Source: an uncultured Selenomonadales bacterium
Lineage (GTDB): Bacteria; Bacillota; Negativicutes; Selenomonadales; Selenomonadaceae
Length of the DNA: 64,000 bases
Direction: 5' to 3'
Assembly (NCBI GenBank): GCA_900321035.1
Contig: ONUH01000004.1
Coordinates: forward strand, 113,627-177,626
Shown piece after piece: positions 42,530-51,489 of the stretch (positions within the stretch are counted from its first letter, which is position 1; each line of letters starts with the position of its first letter). The notes beneath the pieces are model-generated. The model did not search any database. It had not been told where the DNA came from and was given only the letters and a program-made list of their open reading frames with translations. Both the position numbers and the translations under genes were made by a program.

Positions 42530-43759
42530 TTAGGATTGGCAGATCTCCGGCGCGGACTGCGTCGCCGTTCTGCGGTTCCGCCAAAGGGCGAGGGCGATGA
42601 TGAGATTGATAAAGAAGAGCGCCGCGAAAAGGTAGAGGGCCGTGGAGTAGCCGTAGCCTTTGTCGTGGAGCAGGGAAACCAGCGTTGGGCCTGCGATGCC
42701 GGCGAGTCCCCAGGCCGTCAGGACGCGGCCGTGGATGGCGCTCAGGCAGCGGATGCCGAAGATGTCGCTGAGGTAGGCGGGCATGCAGGAGAAGCCGCCG
42801 CCGTAGCAGCTGATAATCAGGAGCGTCAGGAACCGGAACAGGCCCGGCGTTTTCGCGTCTGCCAGCGCGATGAACGCGGCAATCTCAATGAGGAAGAACA
42901 AAGCGTAGGTCGCGCCCCGGCCGATGTAGTCGGAGACAGTGGACCAGGCGATGCGCCCGAGTCCGTTGACGAGGCCGATGACGCCGACGAGCGCCGCCGC
43001 TTCGCCAGCCGTCATGCCGCAGGTTTCCTGCGCCATGGGCGAGGCCACAGCCAAAAGACTGATGCCGCAGGTGATATTGATGAAGAAAACCCACCAAAGA
43101 GCGGCGAACTGCCAGGTCCGAACGGCGTCCTCCGTGGAGTAGCCTTCCACGGCAGGCACGGGCTGCGCGTGTTTTTCCGAGGGGACGGGGGCGGTTTTCG
43201 CCGGAGGTTTCAGATACAGGGCGGAGGCGCCCATGACGACCATGTAGACGACGCCGGGGATGACGAAGGCGTAGATGAGGCCGTAGGTCGCCGCCAGATA
43301 CTGCATGACAGGACCGGCAATCAGAGCGGCAAAGCCGAAGCCCATGATGGCCATGCCGGTAGCGAATCCCCGATTCTTGGGGAAGTATTTGACCAGTGTG
43401 GAAACCGGCGTGATGTAGCCGACGCCGAGTCCGATGCCGCCGATGACGCCGTAAAAGAGATAGAGCAGCGCAAGGCTTTGCCGGGAAATGGCGAAAGCGG
43501 TGCCGAGCATGCCGACGCCGAAGAACAGCATGGAAATCAGACCGCTTTTTTTCGGGCCGCTGCGCTCGACGAAGTTGCCGAGGAATCCGGCGGACATGCC
43601 GAGGAACAGGATGGCGACGGAAAACGCCCAAGTGACGTCGCGCAGGGAAGCGCCGACGGCCTCCATGATCGGGCGCGTCAACACGCTCCACGCATAGACG
43701 CTGCCGATGGAAATGTGGATCCCAACGGCGGATAAAGCGATCAACCAACGATTTCTCAT
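42530..43759 (-). CDS. MFS transporter, oxalate:formate antiporter (OFA) family
   Basis: 409 aa with 12 predicted helices. Typical OFA start (LIALSAVGIHISIGSVYAWSV), NFVERSGPKKS in the loop 2/3 region, GGIGLGVGYITPVSTLVKYFP in helix 4, and a central loop at about residues 188-210. ATG 43759 follows GGAGG. OFA members exchange small carboxylates such as oxalate/formate or pyruvate; the substrate here is unknown. It is preceded by a long structured leader with its own promoter and terminator (see 43825-44089), which suggests conditional expression. Confidence 0.9.
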   Translation of the reverse strand: MRNRWLIALSAVGIHISIGSVYAWSVLTRPIMEAVGASLRDVTWAFSVAILFLGMSAGFLGNFVERSGPKKSGLISMLFFGVGMLGTAFAISRQSLALLYLFYGVIGGIGLGVGYITPVSTLVKYFPKNRGFATGMAIMGFGFAALIAGPVMQYLAATYGLIYAFVIPGVVYMVVMGASALYLKPPAKTAPVPSEKHAQPVPAVEGYSTEDAVRTWQFAALWWVFFINITCGISLLAVASPMAQETCGMTAGEAAALVGVIGLVNGLGRIAWSTVSDYIGRGATYALFFLIEIAAFIALADAKTPGLFRFLTLLIISCYGGGFSCMPAYLSDIFGIRCLSAIHGRVLTAWGLAGIAGPTLVSLLHDKGYGYSTALYLFAALFFINLIIALALWRNRRTATQSAPEICQS

Positions 43760-43824
43760 GACGAACCTCCTGCTTTCCGGGCTTGTTTTTCATAGCCCAA
43801 AACTATGAGAGGACGTTCCCGGAA

Positions 43825-44089
43825 AACAAAAAGACCGTCCGGGCAAATCCTCTCTGCCCAGACGGTCGGCACATCACAGTCCTGCGCGACACGTGGTCGA
43901 TTCCACTGTGGAACTGTTTCGGAATAAATTTACCAATATAGCTTGTCTAAATTTACCTGTGCTGTGTTGTCGTCACTCGGCGTAGCACCGCTACGCCTTG
44001 CACAGGGAAATTTATCCTACGCTATCTTGCCAAATTTCTTGCCGGCCAGTTCCTATCCGTCAGCCGCGCAACACCTCTTCAATTTTTAC
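43825..44089 (-). ncRNA. Candidate structured RNA or attenuator leader upstream of the OFA transporter
   Basis: A strong minus-strand promoter (44096-44125) and an intrinsic terminator (43825-43867, 13-pair stem with one mismatch, then TTTTTGTTTT) bound a ~265-nt RNA with no ORF. It folds into a nearly continuous rod: CTGCGCGAC/GCCGCGCAA (43882-43890 with 44063-44071), GGAACTG/CAGTTCC (43910-43916 with 44047-44053), then a 112-base palindromic block (43926-44037). A GACGG near 44057 could alternatively pair with CCGTC in the terminator. It may be an attenuator, a riboswitch or a free RNA; no known class matched by eye. Confidence 0.5.
43926..44037. repeat. 112-base palindromic block
   Basis: Nested arms AAATTT, ATAGC/GCTAT, TAAATTT/AAATTTA, CCTGTGC/GCACAGG and GGCGTAGC/GCTACGCC from outside in. 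The core CGTAGCACCGCTACG also occurs in the family B repeat at 56,860. It lies inside the candidate leader RNA. Confidence 0.65.
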
Positions 44090-44095
44090 GGTTCG

Positions 44096-44125
44096 ATTAT
44101 ACCCGTTCCAGGATGAGAATGTCAA
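44096..44125 (-). promoter_or_regulatory. Consensus promoter for the structured leader
   Basis: On the minus strand TTGACA (44125-44120), 18-base spacer, TATAAT (44101-44096). Both hexamers match the consensus exactly. Expected start near 44,089. Confidence 0.8.
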
Positions 44126-44297
44126 GCGGGATTTTTTAGTGACCGCCCGGGATGCGCAGGGGACCGGGGATTCGTGTGCACCACGCATATCGTGCGTATC
44201 CTCGGTCAAAATTTTATTTGCCGAAAAGGGGCAGAGCATCCGCGGTTTCCTGCGAACAACTCATTCGAGGCGTATCATGCCGGATTGGTCATTTCTC

Positions 44298-44326
44298 TTG
44301 ACAATTCGCCGTATAATATTTATATT
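44298..44326 (+). promoter_or_regulatory. Promoter of the potABCD operon
   Basis: TTGACA (44298-44303), 17-base spacer, TATATT (44321-44326), 38 bases before the potA start. A second TATAAT is embedded in the spacer. Confidence 0.75.
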
Positions 44327-44364
44327 GGGTTGAATGAATAGAAACATCGGAAAGGGGCACTCGG

Positions 44365-45420
44365 ATGCAGGGAGAGGAAATCATCCGGCTGGAGGGGCTG
44401 ACGAAATGGTATGAGGACGACGGACCCACGGTGCTTGACCATATCAATCTTTCCATACGGCGGAACGAGTTTCTGACGCTTTTGGGGCCGTCGGGCTGCG
44501 GGAAGACGACGACGCTTCGGCTCATTGCGGGTTTCGAGACGCCGTCGGAGGGGCGCATACTCTTCGACGGACAGGACATCAGCCATACGCCGCCCTATCA
44601 GCGCCGCATCAATACGGTATTCCAGAAGCACGCGCTGTTCCCGCACATGAATGTATTCGAGAACGTGGCCTTCGGCCTGACGGTGAAAAAAATGCCGAAG
44701 GACGAGATCGAGGAGCGGGTCGCCAAAATGCTGGCGCTGGTGAATCTCGAAGGCTACGGGAAACGCTCGGTGGACTCGCTCTCCGGCGGCCAGCAGCAGC
44801 GCATCGCTATCGCGCGCGCCCTCGTCAACGAGCCGGAGGTGCTGCTGCTCGACGAGCCGCTTTCGGCTCTTGACCTGAAGCTCCGGCGCGATATGCAGGT
44901 GGAGCTCAAGCGCATCCAGCAGCGGGTCGGTTCGACCTTCATCTATGTGACCCACGACCAGGAAGAAGCGCTGACGATGAGCGATTCGATCGTCGTGATG
45001 AACGAAGGGCGCATCCAGCAGGCAGGCCGGCCCGAGGATATCTACAACGAGCCGAAGAATCCCTTCGTGGCGGATTTCATCGGCGAGAGCAACATCCTGC
45101 CGGGACGCATGATCCGCGACGGACTCGTGCGCTTTGCGGATCACGAGTTTTCCTGCGTCGATAAAGGGCTCGGCGTGGATATCGCCGTGGACGTGGTGGT
45201 GCGGCCCGAGGACGTGGCTATCGTCGGCGCGGAGCAGGGAATGATCCGCGGGACGGTGGAATCCGTCACCTTCATGGGCGTCCATTACGAGATGCGGATC
45301 GTGGGCGAGGACGGCTTCCGATGGCTTGCGCAGAGCACGGCCATGACGCCGGAGGGAACCACCGTCGGCATGGATATCGGCCCGAACGAGATTCACGTCA
45401 TGAAGAAGGAGGAAGGCTGA
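44365..45420 (+). CDS. potA: Spermidine/putrescine ABC transporter ATP-binding protein PotA
   Basis: 351 aa. Energises polyamine import. Walker [11 protein letters not shown], signature [15 protein letters not shown], Walker [12 protein letters not shown], switch His in VTHDQEE, and a C-terminal TOBE domain (about residues 270-345). ATG 44365 follows GAAAGGGG. It overlaps potB by one base (TGATG). The four-gene potABCD order and polyamine-type permeases support the substrate call. Confidence 0.95.
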   Translation: MQGEEIIRLEGLTKWYEDDGPTVLDHINLSIRRNEFLTLLGPSGCGKTTTLRLIAGFETPSEGRILFDGQDISHTPPYQRRINTVFQKHALFPHMNVFENVAFGLTVKKMPKDEIEERVAKMLALVNLEGYGKRSVDSLSGGQQQRIAIARALVNEPEVLLLDEPLSALDLKLRRDMQVELKRIQQRVGSTFIYVTHDQEEALTMSDSIVVMNEGRIQQAGRPEDIYNEPKNPFVADFIGESNILPGRMIRDGLVRFADHEFSCVDKGLGVDIAVDVVVRPEDVAIVGAEQGMIRGTVESVTFMGVHYEMRIVGEDGFRWLAQSTAMTPEGTTVGMDIGPNEIHVMKKEEG

Positions 45421-46238
45421 TGGGACGGCGTTTCCTGGCATACCCGTACCATCTTTGGACGGCCCTTTTCACGGTCATCCCGCTGGCGCTCATCGTGTAT
45501 TTCGCCTTCACGGACCGGTACACCGCCGCCTTCACTCTCGACAACCTCCGGCAGGCGGCGCAGCCCGTGTATCTCGGCGTACTCTGGCATTCCGTCTGGC
45601 TCGCGGGCGTCTCGACCTTCTTGTGCCTGCTCGCCGGCTACCCGATGGCGATGATTCTCGCGAAAAGCGGCGTCCGCTATCGCCGGATGCTGGCCATGCT
45701 CATCGTCGTGCCGATGTGGATGAATTTCCTCCTGCGCACCTATGCGTGGATGACGCTGCTTGAAAAGAACGGCGCCGTCAACGCCCTGCTGGCGTTTCTC
45801 GGGCTGCCGCCGATCCACATCCTCTATACGGATTACGCGGTGCTGCTGGGCATGGTGTATAATTTCCTTCCCTTCATGATCCTGCCGATCTATTCGGTGC
45901 TCATGAAGATGGACAAGAGCCTTCTCGAAGCGGCGGAAGACCTCGGCGCAGACGCCTGGACCTCCTTCCGGCGCGTGACCTTTCCACTGTCGCTGCCGGG
46001 GGTCTATGCGGGCACGATCATGGTCTTCATGCCTGCGGTCACGACCTTCGTTATTTCCCGGCTCCTCGGCGGCGGACAGTACATGCTGGCGGGCAACGTC
46101 ATCGAGCAGCAGTTCCTCGCCATCGGCAACTGGAATTTCGGCTCGGCCCTTTCGGTGCTCATGATGGTTCTCATCCTGCTGAGCATGGTCGGCCTTTCCC
46201 GGTATGACAAGGACGGCAGCGGAGGGTACTTCCTATGA
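45420..46238 (+). CDS. potB: Spermidine/putrescine ABC transporter permease PotB
   Basis: 272 aa inner-membrane permease with about six helices and the EAA loop (LEAADLGA type, here LLEAAEDLGADAWTSFRRV). ATG 45420 overlaps the potA stop and has AGGAGG upstream; earlier in-frame codons lie inside potA. It overlaps potC by four bases (ATGA). Confidence 0.94.
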   Translation: MGRRFLAYPYHLWTALFTVIPLALIVYFAFTDRYTAAFTLDNLRQAAQPVYLGVLWHSVWLAGVSTFLCLLAGYPMAMILAKSGVRYRRMLAMLIVVPMWMNFLLRTYAWMTLLEKNGAVNALLAFLGLPPIHILYTDYAVLLGMVYNFLPFMILPIYSVLMKMDKSLLEAAEDLGADAWTSFRRVTFPLSLPGVYAGTIMVFMPAVTTFVISRLLGGGQYMLAGNVIEQQFLAIGNWNFGSALSVLMMVLILLSMVGLSRYDKDGSGGYFL

Positions 46239-47008
46239 TGCGCTTTCTTCGCCATTCGTATACGGCAATCATTCTGGGCTTCCTCTATCTGCCGATTTTC
46301 ATCCTGATCGTGTTTTCCTTCAACGCGTCGAAATCCCGCGCGGTTTGGGAGGGCTTCACGCTGCGCTGGTATGAGGAGCTCCTCGAGAGCGAGGCCATCC
46401 TCGACGCGCTTTCCTATACGCTCTCCGTGGCGGTGATTTCCTCTCTGGTCGCCACCGTCATCGGGACGCTGGCAGCCTTCGCGATTTATCGCGAGATGCG
46501 GCCTTTCGAGCGCAAGCTCTCCATGAACCTCACGTACGTGCCGCTGCTCAATCCGGACATCGTGACGGGCATTTCGCTGATGCTGCTCTTCATCTTCGTC
46601 GGCATGAAGCTCGGATTCGCCTCGCTTCTCCTGTCGCACGTGATCTTCAATGTGCCCTATGTCATCCTGACCGTCCTGCCGAAGCTCAGGCAGTTTGACC
46701 GCAACCTCTACGACGCGGCCCTCGACCTTGGCGCGAGTCCGGCCTACGCCTTTCGGCGCATCGTGCTGCCGGAGATCCTGCCCGGCATCCTGACGGGCGC
46801 GCTCTTCGCCTTCACGCTTTCGGTGGACGATTTCGTCATCAGCTTTTTCACGACGGGCTCCGGCGTCAACAATCTCTCCATACTGATCTATTCGATGGCG
46901 AGGCGCGGCATCCATCCGACGATCAACGCGCTCTCGACGTTGCTCTTCCTGACCGTGCTCGCGCTTCTCATCGCGGTGAACATGAAGAGAGGGGAGCGGA
47001 AAAAGTGA
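46235..47008 (+). CDS. potC: Spermidine/putrescine ABC transporter permease PotC
   Basis: 257 aa, second permease. Starts RFLRHSYTAIILGFLYLPIF; EAA loop LYDAALDLGASPAYAFRRIVLPE; ends with a short basic tail. ATG 46235 overlaps potB with GGAGGGT upstream. The gap before potD (248 bases) contains a palindromic repeat, which may lower or separate potD expression. Confidence 0.94.
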   Translation: MMRFLRHSYTAIILGFLYLPIFILIVFSFNASKSRAVWEGFTLRWYEELLESEAILDALSYTLSVAVISSLVATVIGTLAAFAIYREMRPFERKLSMNLTYVPLLNPDIVTGISLMLLFIFVGMKLGFASLLLSHVIFNVPYVILTVLPKLRQFDRNLYDAALDLGASPAYAFRRIVLPEILPGILTGALFAFTLSVDDFVISFFTTGSGVNNLSILIYSMARRGIHPTINALSTLLFLTVLALLIAVNMKRGERKK

Positions 47009-47087
47009 GGAGAGCGGAGTGGAGTTGTTTATATTGCCGACGCATACGCGGAGGCAAAAAATGATTTTATAATTTTCAAGGAAGCAA

Positions 47088-47236
47088 TGAATACGTCAAG
47101 TCGTGCCCCTGCCGAAGGATTTTTCCGTCAGGCAGGGAAAAACGCTCGAAGCCGAAGCGGAGCTATGTCGAGCGTGTTTTGACGCAGCGTGTCGGGAAAA
47201 GACCCGGCCGGGGTGCGGATGGACTTGTTCAACGCT
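47088..47236 (+). repeat. Palindromic repeat, family B, copy 1
   Basis: About 150 bases between potC and potD. Opens with ACGTCAAGTCGTG, has TTTTTCCGTCAGGCAGGGAA, a central CTCGAAGCCGAAGCGGAGCT, and closes with GGACTTGTTCAACG. In opposite orientation the copies at 54,242 and 56,800 share these blocks in the same order and spacing. Confidence 0.8.
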
Positions 47237-47256
47237 TTCACAGAGGGGGAAAGGAA

Positions 47257-48318
47257 ATGAATGGTATGAGAAAGGCGTTCGTCCTGCTGCTTCTTTGCGG
47301 CGTCCTTGCGGCGCTGCTGGCAGGCTGCGGAGGTGGCGGGCAGAAGAGCGCGAAGCGGGAGCTGAAGGTTTACAACTGGGGAGACTACATCGACCCGGAA
47401 ATCCTGAAGAGCTTCGAGAAGGAGACGGGCATCCACGTCATTTACGACACGTTTGCGACGAACGAGGATATGTATGTGAAGGTCAAATCGGGCGGCAGCG
47501 ACTACGACGTCGCTATACCGTCGGACTATATGATTTCTCGCCTGCTCCGCGACGGTCTCCTCGAGAAGATCGATTTCTCGAAAGTCCCCAATTATTCGAA
47601 AATCGGGGCTAAATACAAGAACCTCGATTTCGACCCGAAGAACGAATATTCTGTGCCGTATATGTGGGGAACCGTGGGCATCGCCTACAACAAGAAAATG
47701 GTGACGGAGCCCGTGGACAGCTGGGGCATCCTTTGGGACGCCAAATACGCGAAGCAGATCTTCATGCTTGACAGTCCCCGTGATTCCATCGGCATCACGC
47801 TGAAATATCTCGGCTACTCGCTGAATACGGGCAACGAAGTGGAACTGGCGGTGGCGGGCAAGAAGCTCGTAGAGCAGAAGCCGCTCGTTCTGGCCTATCT
47901 CGTGGACGAGGCCAAGGACAAGATGATCGCGGGCGAAGGCGCCCTGGCCGTGGTCTGGTCGGGCGACGCGATGTTCATGATGGAGAAGAACAAAGACATC
48001 GCCTACGCCATCCCGAAGGAAGGGACGAATCTCTGGTTCGACTCGATGGTCATCCTCAAGGGAACGAAGCACAAGGCCGAGGCGGAAGAATTCATCAACT
48101 ACATGACGCGCCCGGACGTCGCGAAGAAGAACGTCGAGTATATCGGCTACGCTTCGCCGATTCCAGAGGTCGAGTCGAAACTGCCCGAGGACGTGCGGAA
48201 AAACATCGCCGCCTATCCCGACGCCGAGCTTCTGAAGAACGCGGAGGTCTTCAACGACCTGACGGAAAATATGCCGAAATACGACAAGGTGTGGACCGAG
48301 GTCAAGGTCGCACAGTAA
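47257..48318 (+). CDS. potD: Polyamine-binding lipoprotein PotD
   Basis: 353 aa extracytoplasmic receptor of the importer. Lipobox LLAGCGGGG (Cys near residue 22) anchors it to the membrane. Mature start LKVYNWGDYIDPEILKSFEKE is the classic PotD/PotF N-terminus; YDVAIPSDYMISRL and SVPYMWGTVGIAYN follow. ATG 47257 is set by GAGGGGG at 47244-47250. The terminator after it ends the operon. Confidence 0.95.
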   Translation: MNGMRKAFVLLLLCGVLAALLAGCGGGGQKSAKRELKVYNWGDYIDPEILKSFEKETGIHVIYDTFATNEDMYVKVKSGGSDYDVAIPSDYMISRLLRDGLLEKIDFSKVPNYSKIGAKYKNLDFDPKNEYSVPYMWGTVGIAYNKKMVTEPVDSWGILWDAKYAKQIFMLDSPRDSIGITLKYLGYSLNTGNEVELAVAGKKLVEQKPLVLAYLVDEAKDKMIAGEGALAVVWSGDAMFMMEKNKDIAYAIPKEGTNLWFDSMVILKGTKHKAEAEEFINYMTRPDVAKKNVEYIGYASPIPEVESKLPEDVRKNIAAYPDAELLKNAEVFNDLTENMPKYDKVWTEVKVAQ

Positions 48319-48334
48319 TTCCTGTTTTCTCACG

Positions 48335-48366
48335 GCCCTGCCCGAAATCCGGGCGGGGCTTTTGTT
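48335..48366 (+). terminator. Terminator of potABCD
   Basis: GCCCTGCCCG / CGGGCGGGGC stem with AAATC loop followed by TTTTGTTTTG, 17 bases after the potD stop. Confidence 0.85.
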
Positions 48367-48449
48367 TTGCGTTCTCTGCTTTCGCGGAGAGAGCTTTCCT
48401 GCTTTTTGGATATTCGGAAACAGACGGGCTTCCTGTCGCGTTTCCGAAA

Positions 48450-48478
48450 TTGACAAACCCGCCGTTTCGTTTTATCAT
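48450..48478 (+). promoter_or_regulatory. Promoter of trpS
   Basis: TTGACA (48450-48455), 17-base spacer, TATCAT (48473-48478), 70 bases before the trpS ATG. The short leader has no T-box sequence. Confidence 0.7.
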
Positions 48479-48547
48479 TCTACTATATGCGTATTTTTTG
48501 CCGCCGTTTTGCGGCGGGGATTTTAAGGAAAAGGAGCTCGGAGTTTT

Positions 48548-49540
48548 ATGAGCAAAGGACGTATTTTCAGCGCGATGCAGCCGTCGGGGAAATTTCACCT
48601 CGGCAATTACATGGGAGCGTTGGAGAACTGGGTAAAGCTGCAGGACGATTACGACTGCATTTTCGCGATTGCCGATCTGCACGCGCTGACCAGCGCGTAC
48701 GCGGACACGAGCAAGCTGCCCGGATATATCCATGACATGATGCTGGACTGGCTGTCGGCGGGACTTGACCCGGAGAAGAACATCATCTTCGTGCAGTCGC
48801 AGGTCAAGGAGCACGCGGAGCTGCATCTGCTGCTTTCGATGATGACGCCGCTGTCGTGGCTGGAGCGCGTGCCGACGTATAAGGACAAGCTGCAGAACCT
48901 CGGCGAGCAGGGCAAGGACATCAACACGTACGGCTTCTTAGGCTATCCGGAGCTGATGACGGCGGACATCGTGCTGTATAAGGCGGGCTGGGTGCCGGTG
49001 GGCGAGGACCAGAATCCGCATTTGGAGCTGGCGCGGGAAATCGTGCGCCGGTTCAACCTGATGTACGGCAAGGAAGTCTTCGTGGAGCCGCAGGGCCTGA
49101 TGAGCCGCGCGGCGGTGCTGCCGGGCATCGACGGCAGGAAAATGTCGAAGTCCTATGGGAACACGATTCCCTTCGCGGCGAGCCCCGACGAGCTTCGCGA
49201 GCGCGTGCGCATGATCGTGACCGATCCGGCGCGCATCAAGAAGACGGACAAGGGCCATCCGGAGGTCTGCGTGGCGTTCAAATTCCAGAAGCTGTTCAAC
49301 GCCGACGAGGCGGAGCAGATCGAGAAGGACTGCCGCGAGGGTTGCATTGGCTGCGTGGCCTGCAAGAAGCGGCTGGCGGAGAAGATGGTGGACGCGATGG
49401 CGGATATGCACGTGCGGCGGCAGGAGTACCAGGGCAAGCCGGAGAAGATTCGCGAGATACTGGAAGAGGGCGCGAAGAAAGCGCGGGTCATCGCGGGCAA
49501 GACGATGGAAGAAGTGCGCGAGGTCATGCATCTTGCCTGA
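48548..49540 (+). CDS. trpS: Tryptophan-tRNA ligase
   Basis: 330 aa class Ic synthetase charging tRNA-Trp. Signature region PSGKFHLGNYMGAL (HIGH-equivalent) near residue 13 and GRKMSKSYGN (KMSKS) near residue 196. Normal length. ATG 48548 follows AAGGAGCTCGG. Its end overlaps the likely scpA start by eight bases, so trpS and scpAB are co-transcribed. Confidence 0.96.
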   Translation: MSKGRIFSAMQPSGKFHLGNYMGALENWVKLQDDYDCIFAIADLHALTSAYADTSKLPGYIHDMMLDWLSAGLDPEKNIIFVQSQVKEHAELHLLLSMMTPLSWLERVPTYKDKLQNLGEQGKDINTYGFLGYPELMTADIVLYKAGWVPVGEDQNPHLELAREIVRRFNLMYGKEVFVEPQGLMSRAAVLPGIDGRKMSKSYGNTIPFAASPDELRERVRMIVTDPARIKKTDKGHPEVCVAFKFQKLFNADEAEQIEKDCREGCIGCVACKKRLAEKMVDAMADMHVRRQEYQGKPEKIREILEEGAKKARVIAGKTMEEVREVMHLA

Positions 49541-50306
49541 ACAGGCGCAGGAAAAGTATCAGGTGCGGCTGGACGCTTTCGAGGGTCCGATGGAGCTTTT
49601 GCTGCATCTGATACAGGTCAATAAAATCGACATTTACGATATTCCCATCGCGGCGCTGACGGAGCAGTACATGGCGTATCTTTCGGAGATGCGGCGCTTC
49701 GACATCGAGGTGGCCAGCGAATTCCTGGTCATGGCGGCGACGCTCCTTCTGATCAAGTCCCGCATGATGCTGCCGAAGGCCCCGAAAGAGGCCGAGGAGG
49801 AAGATGAGGACGATCCCCGCGAGGAATTGGTGCGCAGGATTGTCGAGTATCAGCGGTACAAAAAAGTCAGTTTGATGATGGAGGAGCGCGCGGAGGACGA
49901 GAGCCGCTATGTGGGACGTGCACCGACGGAACTCCCGGTGCGCCTCGCGCCGCCGCAGGGGCTTTCGGTGCGGGCGCTTTGGGAAGCGTTTCGCACGGTG
50001 CTGACAGTGAAGCGCGACCTGACGATTCCCGAGGCGATCGTGGCACACGAGGAATATCGGGTCGAGGACCAGATGCAGATGATTGTCGAGCGGCTTTTGG
50101 AAACGGAGGACGGGAAGACGGCCTTCGAGGATTTGTTTTCCGTAGGGACACGGGATGAACTGGTGGCGACGTTCCTCGCGCTTTTGGAGCTGATACGGCG
50201 GCGCGTGGTCGTCGTGCGGCAATCGGCGCTTTTCGGGTCGATTCGGGTGGAACTGCGCCGGACGGCGGGAATGCCGGAGGCGGCGACGGCGGCAAATGAG
50301 GGTTGA
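49533..50306 (+). CDS. scpA: Segregation and condensation protein A
   Basis: 257 aa kleisin that bridges SMC heads. Core YQVRLDAFEGPMELLLHLI near the start and a C-terminal winged helix (residues about 200-250). TTG 49533 is the latest start that keeps the YQVRLDAFEGP core complete; GAGGTC lies upstream. A longer in-frame extension runs inside trpS and looks non-biological. It overlaps scpB by 11 bases. Confidence 0.93.
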   Translation: MPEQAQEKYQVRLDAFEGPMELLLHLIQVNKIDIYDIPIAALTEQYMAYLSEMRRFDIEVASEFLVMAATLLLIKSRMMLPKAPKEAEEEDEDDPREELVRRIVEYQRYKKVSLMMEERAEDESRYVGRAPTELPVRLAPPQGLSVRALWEAFRTVLTVKRDLTIPEAIVAHEEYRVEDQMQMIVERLLETEDGKTAFEDLFSVGTRDELVATFLALLELIRRRVVVVRQSALFGSIRVELRRTAGMPEAATAANEG

Positions 50307-50877
50307 GGTTTTGGCGGATTTGAAGGGCGCCCTGGAGGCGGTGCTGTTCGCGGGCGGCGACCCGCTGACGGAGGAGCAGCTTCGGGAAATATTGCAGACG
50401 GACTTGAGGTCGACGCGGGCGCTTTTGACGGCACTCAGCGAAGATCTTTCGGCGCGGGGCAGCGGCCTGATGCTGAAAGAAACGGCCGGGGGCTGGCAGA
50501 TGGTCACGCGCCCCGAACTTTTTTCGTATGTGGAGCGGCTTTCGCAGGAGACGAACCGCAAGCTTTCGCGGGCGGCGATGGAGACGCTTTCGATCATCGC
50601 CTTCAAGCAGCCGGTGACGAAACTGGAAATCGAGCAGATTCGCGGCGTCCAGCACGCGGAGCGCGTCCTGGCACAGCTCGTGGCGCGGGAGCTCATTACG
50701 GAGGTCGGACGCAAAAACGTCATCGGTCGGCCGATTCAGTACGGGACGACGGAAACGTTCCTGCGGGCCTTCGGGCTGAAAAATCTGAAGGATTTGCCGA
50801 ACCTGCCGGAGCCGGATATGGAGCAGCTTTCGCTGCCCTATGACAGAGTGGATGACGAAGATGAAGAAATAACTTGA
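50296..50877 (+). CDS. scpB: Segregation and condensation protein B
   Basis: 193 aa, two winged-helix domains, partner of ScpA in the SMC complex. LKGALEAVLFAGGDPLTEEQL start and ETLSIIAFKQPVTKLEIEQIRGV centre are family hallmarks; QYGTTETFLRAFGLKNLKDLP ends the core. ATG 50296 overlaps scpA. A strong terminator follows. Confidence 0.95.
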   Translation: MRVEVLADLKGALEAVLFAGGDPLTEEQLREILQTDLRSTRALLTALSEDLSARGSGLMLKETAGGWQMVTRPELFSYVERLSQETNRKLSRAAMETLSIIAFKQPVTKLEIEQIRGVQHAERVLAQLVARELITEVGRKNVIGRPIQYGTTETFLRAFGLKNLKDLPNLPEPDMEQLSLPYDRVDDEDEEIT

Positions 50878-50901
50878 TTGAAACATTATACATCGCAAAA
50901 C

Positions 50902-50938
50902 AACAGACGCCGTCCCTTTCGGGACGGCGTCTGTTTTG
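50902..50938. terminator. Terminator after scpB
   Basis: ACAGACGCCGTCCC / GGGACGGCGTCTGT, 14 perfect pairs with loop TTTC, then TTTTG. It can also serve the minus-strand HTH gene, which ends four bases beyond. Confidence 0.92.
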
Positions 50939-50941
50939 TCA

Positions 50942-51154
50942 TTATTCATCCGAGATTTCTTCGCGGTACTCCAAGACAGCGGACACGGGACACTGCAAGA
51001 TGAAACACAATTCATCAAGCGTTTTTGTCGTAATGGGTTTTCCGCTTTTCATGCGGTGTATCGTATTCGCCGACAGTCCATGCCGATAGATGAGGTCATA
51101 GGTGGACATATCTTTTTCATTCAACGTGCGCCAAAGCGGCTCATAGGAAATCAT
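50942..51154 (-). CDS. Small HTH_XRE (Cro/CI-type) regulator
   Basis: 70 aa. Helix-turn-helix STYDLIYRHGLSANTIHRMKSG (residues 17-38), then ITTKTLDELCFILQCPVSAVLEY, the YozG-like arrangement of tiny autonomous Cro-type regulators. ATG 51154; AAGGA upstream on the minus strand. Lower GC than neighbours. Target unknown. It stands alone between scpB and a family A repeat, so it may be the survivor of a mobile or toxin-antitoxin unit (inference). Confidence 0.85.
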   Translation of the reverse strand: MISYEPLWRTLNEKDMSTYDLIYRHGLSANTIHRMKSGKPITTKTLDELCFILQCPVSAVLEYREEISDE

Positions 51155-51207
51155 AAAGCAAATCCTTTATATAGTAGTTTGAATTTGGATTTTGATTGAA
51201 CCGTGCT

Positions 51208-51355
51208 TAAATCCTTGCCCTCCCCTATGGGGAGGGGGGACCGCGAAGCGGTGGGTGAGGTGGCTGCAGCGTAATGCTTACGTTAAATGTTGGAGTTGCA
51301 ACACCTCATCCGTCGCGCTTCGCGCGCCACCTTCCCCTCAAGGGGAAGGCTAAGT
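51208..51355. repeat. Dispersed repeat, family A (two half-elements facing each other)
   Basis: CCTCCCCTATGGGGAGGGGG with CGCGAAGCGGTGGGTGAGGT on the left and CACCTCATCCGTCGCGCTTC then CCTTCCCCTCAAGGGGAAGG on the right, in mirrored order around 51,275. The mirrored halves look like an inverted-repeat insertion. No ORF inside. Confidence 0.75.
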
Positions 51356-51441
51356 TTGCAAACACAACATTATCTTATCATCAGATTTTTATGGATTTTC
51401 CCCTCTGATTTGCGATATAATAAAGAGATTGAAGAAACTGC

Positions 51442-51470
51442 AAAGCCTTCCAATCGAGGAAGGCTTTTTG
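51442..51470 (+). terminator. Hairpin with T-run ahead of the 73-aa membrane gene
   Basis: AAAGCCTTCC / GGAAGGCTTT (ten pairs, loop AATCGA) then TTG, directly after a TATAAT element at about 51,415-51,420 and 20 bases before the next ATG. It looks like an attenuator or the end of a very short transcript. Confidence 0.6.
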
Positions 51471-51489
51471 TGCAAGAGGGGAACGACGC

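Noticed and set aside
43825..44089. SRP RNA or RNase P RNA identity for the structured leader
   Set aside because: The SRP helix-8 GGAA tetraloop region and the conserved RNase P cores are absent.
48367..48547. T-box leader for trpS
   Set aside because: No GGGTGGNACCGCG-like T-box sequence, and the leader after the promoter is only about 60 bases.
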